This document shows, piece after piece, positions 1-5,108 of a stretch of DNA of 5,737 nt. Location of the stretch: contig DDIL01000207.1 in NCBI GenBank assembly GCA_002338515.1, positions 1-5,737 of the forward strand. Direction: 5' to 3'. The notes under the pieces are model-generated. The model made no database searches and had not been told where the DNA came from. It saw nothing but the letters and a program-made list of their open reading frames with translations. The position numbers and the translations under genes were made by a program. Position 1 is the stretch's first letter; the number at the start of each line of letters is the position of its first letter. This DNA comes from Glaciecola sp. UBA1851. Lineage in GTDB: Bacteria; Pseudomonadota; Gammaproteobacteria; Enterobacterales; Alteromonadaceae.

Positions 1-19
1 ATATTTACTTTTAAATAAT

Positions 20-34
20 AGGGTTGAGTCAGTG
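20..34 (+). promoter_or_regulatory. Ribosome binding site and GTG start of the ABC ATPase
   Basis: AGGG at 20-23 lies 8 nt before a GTG codon at 32-34. The reading frame is open back to base 1 of the window, so a start further left cannot be excluded. The Shine-Dalgarno match, and the short run from here to the first ABC beta-strand (IHIENLEYAY), make GTG-32 the best choice. An ATG at 42 is out of frame. The next in-frame ATG is residue 20, which would cut into the ATPase fold. Confidence 0.5.
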
Positions 35-769
35 CCACCTAATGCCATACATATAGAAAACTTAGAGTATGCTTACAATAATAAAAGCATGTCGGAAAAG
101 AGTACCGTTATTTCAATCGCACAGTGGCAAGTGCAAAGTGGTGAAACAATTTTTTTATATGGTGACTCAGGCTCAGGAAAAACCACCTTACTGAATTTGC
201 TAAATGGTATTATGCTACCTTCAAGTGGCACCATAGCAATTGAAGGCGAAACAATTAGTGAGCTTTCAAACTCAAAACGAGATGCCTTTCGTGCGCAAAA
301 TATTGGCGTGGTATTCCAACAATTTAATCTAATTCCCTATTTAACCGTGATAAAAAATGTTCAGCTAGCTGCCTACTTTGCAAAGCAAAAAAATAGAGAC
401 TTGAAACAGCATGTCGCGCATTTAATAGAATCTCTAAACCTGCCATCAAATGTCCTAAATAAACAGGTTGGTCAGCTAAGTGTTGGTCAACAACAAAGGG
501 TAGCAATAGTCAGAGCACTCATTAACCAACCAAAAATACTGTTAGTTGACGAACCTACTTCAGCATTAGATGCTTCAGCAAGAGATGCCTTTATGAAGCT
601 GTTAATGAACGCCTGTTCTGAAAATAAAACTACACTTGTTTTTGTAAGCCACGATAAATCACTTGGCAAATATTTTGATAAGGAAATAGATTTAGGGTTG
701 TTGAATACAGCCTATTCTTGCTCGCCTGAAACCGAAATACAGAACGCTTCTAGTAAGGTGGCACAATGA
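32..769 (+). CDS. ABC transporter ATP-binding protein, LolD/MacB type (Zrg-like)
   Basis: This is the cytoplasmic ATPase of an ABC system, 245 residues from a GTG start. The motifs are in canonical order: Walker A GDSGSGKTT (44-52, Lys50), Q-loop VFQQFN (Gln96/97), signature LSVGQQQR (149-156), Walker B ILLVDEP with Asp173 and catalytic Glu174, D-loop SALD (177-180), and H-loop His207 in FVSHD. The signature has Val where the consensus LSGGQ has Gly; LSVGQ variants occur in this LolD/MacB/FtsE branch, so I expect the protein to be active. Its stop overlaps the permease start by 4 nt (ATGA), which implies translational coupling and one complex. Members of this branch usually drive mechanotransmission or export through FtsX-fold permeases rather than classical import. 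From the partner permease I infer the Zrg/PA4064-type zinc-associated subgroup. The ATPase alone would only support LolD/MacB-like. A homodimer with a permease dimer is expected. Confidence 0.93.
   Translation: MPPNAIHIENLEYAYNNKSMSEKSTVISIAQWQVQSGETIFLYGDSGSGKTTLLNLLNGIMLPSSGTIAIEGETISELSNSKRDAFRAQNIGVVFQQFNLIPYLTVIKNVQLAAYFAKQKNRDLKQHVAHLIESLNLPSNVLNKQVGQLSVGQQQRVAIVRALINQPKILLVDEPTSALDASARDAFMKLLMNACSENKTTLVFVSHDKSLGKYFDKEIDLGLLNTAYSCSPETEIQNASSKVAQ
755..768 (+). promoter_or_regulatory. Ribosome binding site of the ABC permease, inside the ATPase gene
   Basis: AAGGTG at 755-760 stands 5 nt before ATG-766, inside the last codons of the ATPase gene. Together with the ATGA stop/start overlap this fixes the permease start and indicates reinitiation or coupled translation. 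No separate promoter is needed for the second gene. Confidence 0.7.
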
Positions 770-1983
770 AGATGCTATTTTCAGTTGCTTGGCAAAGCTT
801 ACTCAGTAGAAAGAAAACCGTTATTTTAACCTTTTTGTCTTTAACAATTAGTATACTAGTTTTGCTAAGTGTTGAGCATATTCGCTTACAGGCAAAAGAA
901 AGTTTTAATCGCACTATTTCAGGCGTAGATTTAATTGTTGGCGCACCCAGTGGACAGTTAAATTTATTACTATATTCAGTGTTTAGGATGGGTAGCCCCA
1001 CTAGTAACATTAGCTATGAAAGCTTCGAAATGCTTGAAGAGAATAAATTAGTAAATTGGGCCATTCCTATTTCATTAGGCGATTCCCATAAAGGGTTTAG
1101 GGTAGTGGGCACTAATTCCTCTTATTTTGAATATTATAAATTTGGCAACAAACAAGCACTCACTTTTACAGATGGAAAAATATTTAACGAATTATTAGAT
1201 ACCGTCATAGGTGCAGATGTTGCCAAAAGTTTAAATTACAAAGTAGGTGACAAAATAGTGATTGCCCATGGCTTAGGTAGCACCAGTTTTGTTAATCATG
1301 ACCAAGCACCTTTTGTAGTGACAGGTATTTTAGAAGCCACTGGTACGCCAGTTGATAAAACAGTACACGTTAGTTTAAATGCGATTGAAGCGATACATTT
1401 ATCAAACGATGCCTTACAAAAAGTACTGAGTAACCCAAATGAACTCGCCCCACAGCCTGATAGTATTACCTCAGTTATGCTTGGACTAACCAGCAAATTT
1501 GCTACCTTTGGGTTGCAACGAAATATCAACAATTACCCAAATGACCGGTTAATGGCGGTACTACCTGGTGTAGCAATGGCTGAATTATGGACTTTAATGA
1601 GCACTGTAGAAAACCTACTTCGCGCCATTGCAGGGTTGGTATTATTGTCATCATTATTTGGTTTATCGACCATGTTATTAGCATCAATGAATGAGCGCCA
1701 AGCCGAAATTACCGTATTTAGGATTCTAGGTGCAAGCCCTGCAGTGGTATTAGTATTAATTCTGTTGGAAGCAATGATTATTACCTTACTAGCAATCGTC
1801 ACCGCGATGCTTGTACTAACCTTTGCTCTTTATAGTTTAGAAGGTTGGTTAGCTGCAGAATATGGATTATTTTTGAGTTACAACATACTGTCACCAGAAC
1901 TATTCATATTGTCAGGGGTTGTATTAATCGCAAGTGTTGTCGTGTCATTGCTGCCAAGTATAGAAGCTTATAGAAAGGCTTAG
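766..1983 (+). CDS. FtsX/MacB-type ABC permease, ZrgB/C- and PA4065-like
   Basis: A 405-residue inner-membrane permease with the MacB-like layout. TM1 is near residues 17-36, followed by a large periplasmic domain (about 40-280), TM2 near 286-308, TM3 near 326-354 and TM4 near 379-399. The loop after TM2, ERQAEITVFRILGASP (310-325), is the typical FtsX coupling region contacting the ATPase. The periplasmic part has strongly patterned motifs: GVDLIVGAPSGQLNLLLYSV, GDSHKGFRVVGT (His108), HGLGSTSFVNHDQAPF (168-183) and TGTPVDKTVHVSL (192-204). I recognise this set from permeases encoded beside DUF2796 (ZrgA-like) and DUF3299 proteins in zinc-responsive operons of Vibrio and Pseudomonas; that link is family knowledge from memory. 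His108, His168, His178 and His201 are conceivable metal-contact residues (inference). No DUF3299 gene follows: the next gene is convergent and 10 nt away. The cargo or function is unproven. A lipoprotein-release (LolCE-like) role is less likely because of these motifs. Confidence 0.9.
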   Translation: MKMLFSVAWQSLLSRKKTVILTFLSLTISILVLLSVEHIRLQAKESFNRTISGVDLIVGAPSGQLNLLLYSVFRMGSPTSNISYESFEMLEENKLVNWAIPISLGDSHKGFRVVGTNSSYFEYYKFGNKQALTFTDGKIFNELLDTVIGADVAKSLNYKVGDKIVIAHGLGSTSFVNHDQAPFVVTGILEATGTPVDKTVHVSLNAIEAIHLSNDALQKVLSNPNELAPQPDSITSVMLGLTSKFATFGLQRNINNYPNDRLMAVLPGVAMAELWTLMSTVENLLRAIAGLVLLSSLFGLSTMLLASMNERQAEITVFRILGASPAVVLVLILLEAMIITLLAIVTAMLVLTFALYSLEGWLAAEYGLFLSYNILSPELFILSGVVLIASVVVSLLPSIEAYRKA

Positions 1984-1993
1984 TTATTATCAT

Positions 1994-2461
1994 TTACAAA
2001 CTGGTTAGTGGAATGGCAGTTGTATTCTTTATTTGCTCCATTGCAAAGCTAGATGTTACGTCACTTAACTCAATACCTGCAATAAATCGTTTGTAAAAAT
2101 GGTCATACCCCTGCATATCTTTAACTAACACTTTAAGCATATAATCGTATTCGCCACTTAACCTATAAATTTCGACCACCTCATCAAATGAAGAAGTGTG
2201 AACAGCGAATTTCTTTAGCCAAATAGAATCATGCTTAGCTGCTTTAATATGAACAAACACTGTAAGTAATATATTTAATTTTTCAGGGCAAAGTAAGGTC
2301 ACTGATTTACGTATTATTCCGTTTTCTTGAAGCCTTTGTATTCTTCGCCAACAAGGCGTAGTAGTAAGGCCAACAAATTCTGCAATTTCTGCGGTTCCTA
2401 ACGAAGCATCATTTTGTATCAACGACAAAATTTCCTTGTCAATCTTATCTAAATTAGTCAT
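1994..2461 (-). CDS. Lrp/AsnC family regulator, DecR/CyuR (YbaO)-like
   Basis: A 155-residue cytoplasmic transcription factor. The N-terminal winged helix-turn-helix spans about residues 5-52, with recognition helix TTTPCWRRIQRLQENGII (33-50). A RAM effector-binding/oligomerisation domain follows from about 65, including RLSGEYDYMLKV (100-111) and SDVTSSFAMEQIKNTTAIP (133-151). The TTTPCW and SDVTSSFAMEQIK..T segments match what I remember of E. coli DecR/CyuR, which senses cysteine and controls the cysteine transport/desulfidation operon. I therefore place it in that branch rather than with Lrp or AsnC themselves. It is divergent from a cysteine synthase-family gene with an 80-bp spacer holding nested inverted repeats, the usual arrangement of an Lrp-type regulator that controls its neighbour and itself. 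GAAG (2467-2470) lies 5 nt before ATG-2461 as a weak ribosome binding site. The 3' end is convergent with the ABC permease across only 10 nt. Confidence 0.92.
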   Translation of the reverse strand: MTNLDKIDKEILSLIQNDASLGTAEIAEFVGLTTTPCWRRIQRLQENGIIRKSVTLLCPEKLNILLTVFVHIKAAKHDSIWLKKFAVHTSSFDEVVEIYRLSGEYDYMLKVLVKDMQGYDHFYKRFIAGIELSDVTSSFAMEQIKNTTAIPLTSL

Positions 2462-2463
2462 TT

Positions 2464-2516
2464 TTTCTTCATATTTATAAAATTGTAGAATATATTTTTA
2501 CAATATCATGAAGAAA
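2464..2516. promoter_or_regulatory. Nested inverted repeats, probable DecR-like operator
   Basis: The spacer between the regulator and the cysteine synthase-like gene contains two palindromes. The outer one has 9-bp perfect arms, TTTCTTCAT (2464-2472) and ATGAAGAAA (2508-2516), centred near 2490. The inner one has arms ATTGTA (2482-2487) and TACAAT (2499-2504), extended inward by AA/TT after one mismatch and centred at 2493, with an AT-rich middle. Lrp/AsnC proteins typically bind imperfect AT-centred palindromes, often several in phase. From memory, the reported E. coli CyuR box has a core like AAATTGTnG, and AAATTGTAG occurs here at 2480-2488. The left outer arm covers the regulator's GAAG ribosome binding site (2467-2470), which fits autorepression. 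Binding by the regulator is inference. Confidence 0.5.
2474..2503 (-). promoter_or_regulatory. Candidate promoter of the Lrp/AsnC gene
   Basis: Read leftward, TTGTAA (plus positions 2498-2503) and TATAAA (2474-2479) are separated by 18 bp and give a passable sigma-70 pair lying wholly within the proposed operator. The predicted transcript would begin about 6 nt before the ATG, cutting the GAAG ribosome binding site. A different -10, such as TATATT at 2489-2494, may therefore be the real one. AT-richness makes chance matches likely. Confidence 0.25.
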
Positions 2517-2541
2517 TCGCTACTTACAGTAATTTTTTCTC

Positions 2542-3615
2542 ATGCCGTTGTGGCAACATTTCCCTTATATTAATAACACTATTAAGAGTAGCATCGTGGG
2601 TTTAAATGAAGAGTTACACACTATCAATATAAAAGAGACGAGTTTTAAATTAAACACAGCTAACTACCAGTTGGATAAATCCGCCCATAACATCTTACCC
2701 AGTATTATGAGTGCGATTGGTAATACACCATTGGTGAGAATGCAAAATTTAATACACAAATATCAGTGTGGTGCAGATATACTCGGTAAACTCGAATACT
2801 TTAACCCTATGAGTTCAACAAAAGATAGGCCGGCAAAAGCCATGATTGAGGCCTTAATTAGCTCAAAAGCCTTTCATTCTAATACCCAAATTATTGAAGC
2901 AACCTCTGGTAACAATGGCGTGTCTTGTGCGTGGATTTGCGCAATGTACAACATACCATTAACCATTGTTATTCCAGAACATATGTCTATTGAAAGGCAA
3001 AAAATGATTAAACATTTTGGTGCTAAAGTCATTACTACCGCGAAAGAGCTCGGCACAAAAGGCGCAATTGATTTAGCCAAATCACTTGTTAATAGCACGC
3101 CCAATGCGGTTAGTTTAGATCAGTTTGGTAATTCAGCTAACCCATTAGCTCATGCCAATGGAACAGCACAAGAAATATGGCGAGATACAGCAGGAAATGC
3201 AGATATATTTGTGGCGGGAGTAGGAACCGGAGGCAGCATTACAGGCGTTGGTAGTGCATTAAAACAATATAATCCTGCAATTAAAATTATGGCTGTAGAG
3301 CCCAGTAATTCACCTGTTTTAAGTAAAGGGATAAAGGGTGTTCATAAGATACAAGGCTTAAGCTCAGGGCATGTACCAGACGTACTAAACCTTAATATAA
3401 TTGATGAAATAATGACTATTGAAGATAATCAAGCAATTGAAATGGCTAGAGAATTAGCATTATTAGAAGGCATGGCAGTGGGTATATCTTCAGGCGCAAC
3501 TGTTAGCGCTGCCATTAAACTAGCTCAACAACCAGAAAATGCAGAAAAACAAATAGTTGTGATACTGGCGGATACTGCTGAGCGTTATTATAGTACTGAG
3601 TTATTTAACGAATAA
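2542..3615 (+). CDS. PLP-dependent cysteine synthase / cystathionine beta-synthase family enzyme
   Basis: A fold-type II PLP enzyme of the CysK/CysM/CBS family, which performs beta-replacement on O-acetylserine or serine to make cysteine, cystathionine or related products. Seen, numbering from ATG-2542: family start AIGNTPLVRM (58-67); SSTKDRPAK with PLP lysine Lys94; substrate loop EATSGNNG (119-126, family EPTSGNTG); phosphate-binding GVGTGGSITG (226-235); GISSGA (314-319); and LADTAERYYST (342-352). No C-terminal CBS domains or heme CPWH motif are present. The catalytic body resembles CysK, but about 50 extra residues precede it. ATG-2542 has no ribosome binding site, whereas GTG-2596 (residue 19) has AAGAG 7 nt upstream, so the true protein may be 339 residues. 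ATG-2707 (residue 56) would clip the fold. The DecR-like divergent regulator suggests a cysteine-responsive role. Exact substrate cannot be told from sequence; a CBS, CysK or SbnA-like role all remain possible. Confidence 0.9.
   Translation: MPLWQHFPYINNTIKSSIVGLNEELHTINIKETSFKLNTANYQLDKSAHNILPSIMSAIGNTPLVRMQNLIHKYQCGADILGKLEYFNPMSSTKDRPAKAMIEALISSKAFHSNTQIIEATSGNNGVSCAWICAMYNIPLTIVIPEHMSIERQKMIKHFGAKVITTAKELGTKGAIDLAKSLVNSTPNAVSLDQFGNSANPLAHANGTAQEIWRDTAGNADIFVAGVGTGGSITGVGSALKQYNPAIKIMAVEPSNSPVLSKGIKGVHKIQGLSSGHVPDVLNLNIIDEIMTIEDNQAIEMARELALLEGMAVGISSGATVSAAIKLAQQPENAEKQIVVILADTAERYYSTELFNE
2584..2598 (+). promoter_or_regulatory. Alternative ribosome binding site and GTG start for the cysteine synthase-like gene
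   Basis: AAGAG at 2584-2588 precedes GTG-2596 by 7 nt in the same frame as the longer ORF. A -10-like TATATT lies at 2566-2571 but has no good -35 at the right distance. If used, it would place transcription just before this start and exclude ATG-2542. The site makes the shorter 339-residue product plausible. Confidence 0.4.
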
Positions 3616-3641
3616 GTTAGGTTATTAATCAATTAGTTAAA

Positions 3642-4184
3642 TCAAAAGCTACCTTTGGATAATACAAAAATTAAGCCTAATATCTGAAAACATAATGCAA
3701 CATTTACTAACATGTCGTTATGTACTTTAAGGTTTTGGGCTTGCTCTAAATACGCTTGTTGTTGAAAAAATCTATCATCAATTCTCTCAATAACATCGCT
3801 TCTATAGTCATTAAATGCGGTTTGAATAGATTCATAACTTCTGTCTTGCATACTATTTTCAGCCGTTTCAAATAAGGCCAAAGTATCTCTAATAAACGCT
3901 TTTGATTGAACATGTTCGGCATCAGTAACCAACAACAATATAGCCATATCTTTGCGTCTTTCTAACGATCTAGTATTTTCCCATATTTCTCGGATTTGCT
4001 GAGCGACATTGCTTGCATCTTGTTCCCAATCACCAATTTTGTCATTATTTTTAGCAATGTAATAATTGGAAATAACGGCTGAGGCAATCGTTAATAGAAT
4101 ACCTAGTACTATTGGGGTCCATTTATTAAACACAAAGCGTTTTGCACTAAGAGAGGAATTTTTGATGTTTGTGGTATTAGTCAT
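3642..4184 (-). CDS. Two-helix membrane protein with helical periplasmic domain, function unknown
   Basis: I do not recognise the family. From ATG-4184 the product has 180 residues: a short polar, basic N-terminus (1-22, NKW at the membrane edge), a membrane helix about 24-44, a charged, probably all-helical middle of about 110 residues (45-157), and a second membrane helix about 158-176 ending in SKGSF. Both ends should lie in the cytoplasm with the middle in the periplasm. The layout recalls the four-helix-bundle sensor part of chemoreceptors and sensor kinases, but no HAMP, kinase, cyclase or signalling domain follows. The frame extends to a GTG at 4223 (13 more residues). Neither start has a convincing ribosome binding site, and ATG-4184 gives the more usual N-terminus. 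It follows the FKBP gene in the same direction after a 180-bp gap, so a shared transcript is possible but not compelling. Its 3' end is convergent with the cysteine synthase-like gene. Confidence 0.8.
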   Translation of the reverse strand: MTNTTNIKNSSLSAKRFVFNKWTPIVLGILLTIASAVISNYYIAKNNDKIGDWEQDASNVAQQIREIWENTRSLERRKDMAILLLVTDAEHVQSKAFIRDTLALFETAENSMQDRSYESIQTAFNDYRSDVIERIDDRFFQQQAYLEQAQNLKVHNDMLVNVALCFQILGLIFVLSKGSF

Positions 4185-4215
4185 AATTTTTTGCGAATGA
4201 AACCTTAATAGAGCA

Positions 4216-4258
4216 ACTAACACGAAAGAGTAAACGAAATTAACAATAAGGTGTTAGT
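4216..4258. repeat. 8-bp inverted repeat upstream of the membrane protein gene
   Basis: ACTAACAC (4216-4223) and GTGTTAGT (4251-4258) are perfect inverted copies 27 nt apart, just before ATG-4184 of the leftward membrane protein gene. The left arm includes the alternative GTG start (4221-4223), so if the arms pair in RNA the structure would bear on start choice. It could instead be a protein-binding site or chance. Confidence 0.35.
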
Positions 4259-4366
4259 ACGGCATAACGTTTAGATACAAACGACATCACGACAAAATAT
4301 GCTAAAAAATTTACTTACCATTTGTTCGAGTTTAAATAAATTTGGATTTACAGGTAACTACACTAC

Positions 4367-4837
4367 CTATTCAATTGCTAACAATTCTACTTCAAAAATC
4401 AAAGTAGAACCCGGCTCAATACTACCAGCAGAATTATTGCCATAAGCTAACTCAGCAGGAATAAAGAATTTAAATTTGTCGCCTACTACCATTAATTGGA
4501 CACCTTCTGTCCAGCCTTTTATTACTCTATTCAAAGGGAAACTAATAGGCTCTCCTCTATCTACAGAGCTGTCAAACACCGAACCGTCAAGAAGTGTTCC
4601 GTGGTAATGCACTTTAACCGTTGATGAAGCATTAGGATGTTCTTCCCCCGTTCCTTTTTCTAAAACGGTATATTGTAATCCAGAATTTGTCTCGACTACC
4701 TGCTCACTTTTTTTGTTTTCAAGCAAAAACTGCTTACCAACTTCCAAGTTTGCCACGGCTGCTTTTTTGTTTCCCGCACTTTTAACAAAGAAAAAAATAA
4801 TGAGTGCAACGACTATGGCTATAGCAACATATTTCAT
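4367..4837 (-). CDS. FKBP-type peptidyl-prolyl cis-trans isomerase, membrane-anchored, periplasmic
   Basis: A 156-residue prolyl isomerase that assists folding of exported proteins. Residues 3-18 (VAIAIVVALIIFFFVK) form an N-terminal membrane anchor with no clear cleavage site or lipobox, so the catalytic domain should sit in the periplasm tethered to the inner membrane. Residues 30-62 (NLEVGKQFLLENKK...SGLQYTVLEKG) resemble the end of the Mip/FkpA N-terminal domain, but the helical dimerisation part is missing. The FKBP domain spans about 53-155 with the expected pocket residues: Tyr78 (KVHYHG), Phe88-Asp89 (VFDSS), Val105-Ile106, Trp109 (IKGWTEG), Tyr132 (AELAYG) and Phe148 (LIFEVEL). All are intact, so activity is expected. 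Minus-strand AGGA (plus 4844-4847) lies 6 nt before ATG-4837, fixing the start. A TATAAT lies further upstream. Leftward, the next gene is the unknown two-helix membrane protein. Confidence 0.95.
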   Translation of the reverse strand: MKYVAIAIVVALIIFFFVKSAGNKKAAVANLEVGKQFLLENKKSEQVVETNSGLQYTVLEKGTGEEHPNASSTVKVHYHGTLLDGSVFDSSVDRGEPISFPLNRVIKGWTEGVQLMVVGDKFKFFIPAELAYGNNSAGSIEPGSTLIFEVELLAIE

Positions 4838-4847
4838 TTTGAATCCT
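4838..4847 (-). promoter_or_regulatory. Ribosome binding site of the FKBP gene
   Basis: AGGA on the minus strand (plus TCCT 4844-4847) is 6 nt from ATG-4837, the clearest Shine-Dalgarno spacing among the leftward genes in the window. Confidence 0.7.
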
Positions 4848-4874
4848 AATTCTTCTTATTTTTATTTCATTCAA

Positions 4875-4911
4875 TTATCAGCTGAGGTCTTATTCAGCAG
4901 GTTTATCAGCT
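4875..4911. repeat. Direct repeat TTATCAGCT in the FKBP leader
   Basis: TTATCAGCT occurs at 4875-4883 and again at 4903-4911, 28 bp apart. The first copy overlaps the 8-bp palindrome TCAGCTGA (4879-4886), and a partial copy TTCAGCA lies between at 4893-4899. The repeats sit between the candidate -10 and the FKBP gene, so they could be operator half-sites or leader structure. Chance is not excluded. Confidence 0.3.
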
Positions 4912-4913
4912 TA

Positions 4914-4919
4914 ATTATA
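4914..4919 (-). promoter_or_regulatory. Candidate -10 element for the FKBP gene
   Basis: A perfect TATAAT on the minus strand (plus ATTATA) would start transcription near 4907 and leave a leader of about 70 nt. No good -35 exists at 16-18 bp and there is no extended -10 TG, so only the hexamer supports it. The surroundings are very AT-rich. Confidence 0.3.
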
Positions 4920-5108
4920 TGCTAAAAATTAAATTAATAACATGGGGAAACTCAAGTGTTTATCCATCAGCATAGCTGCTAGTTTTAGTATCCTAGATTC
5001 CTGACCACTTGAACAGCTTTGGCTTAAAAATTGCTCCGTTCAAGATATATACTGGTATCGACGCGCTAATCTCACATTTAAACTATCGATTGCGCAAAGA
5101 GAGTGCAA

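Larger units (their letters stand above)
4838..5108. other. Divergent intergenic spacer, FKBP to cytochrome gene
   Basis: This 271-bp spacer must hold the starts of both flanking genes. Besides the TATAAT and TTATCAGCT copies on the FKBP side, it contains a perfect 7-bp inverted repeat CTTGAAC (5008-5014) / GTTCAAG (5038-5044). TATACT at 5048-5053 follows directly as a possible -10 for the rightward gene, but with no acceptable -35. A 20-codon ATG reading frame at 4942-5004 has no ribosome binding site and I do not call it a gene. I see no RNA gene or terminator here. Confidence 0.5.

Noticed and set aside
750..1010. Minus-strand reading frame across the ATPase-permease junction
   Set aside because: It is a shadow of the coupled ABC genes; its protein shows no domain.
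1296..1802. Antisense reading frames (1296-1532 and 1533-1802) within the ABC permease gene
   Set aside because: They lie opposite a well-supported coding frame with clear family motifs, and have no plausible ribosome binding site or recognisable domains.
1984..1993. Terminator between the convergent ABC permease and Lrp genes
   Set aside because: The gap is only 10 bp and no hairpin is visible across either gene end.
2542..3615. SbnA-like siderophore precursor synthase
   Set aside because: The shared DRPAK and EATSGN segments are suggestive, but the C-terminal half (GVGTGGSITG, GISSGA, AERYYST) is closer to CysK, and no SbnB-like or siderophore gene is nearby.
3616..3641. Bidirectional terminator between the convergent cysteine synthase-like and membrane protein genes
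   Set aside because: The 26 bp are AT-rich but show no GC stem or T-run.
4352..4368. Stem AGGTA/TACCT at the FKBP stop codon as a terminator
   Set aside because: It has only five base pairs, overlaps the stop codon and is not followed by a T-run in the leftward direction.
4713..4925. A 70-codon plus-strand reading frame opposite the start of the FKBP gene
   Set aside because: It is antisense to the FKBP anchor and ribosome binding site, has no ribosome binding site of its own and encodes low-complexity hydrophobic sequence mirroring the anchor codons.
4942..5004. A 20-codon ATG frame that looks like a short signal peptide (MGKLKCLSISIAAS...)
   Set aside because: There is no Shine-Dalgarno sequence and it lies in a divergent regulatory spacer. 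The length is readily expected by chance.
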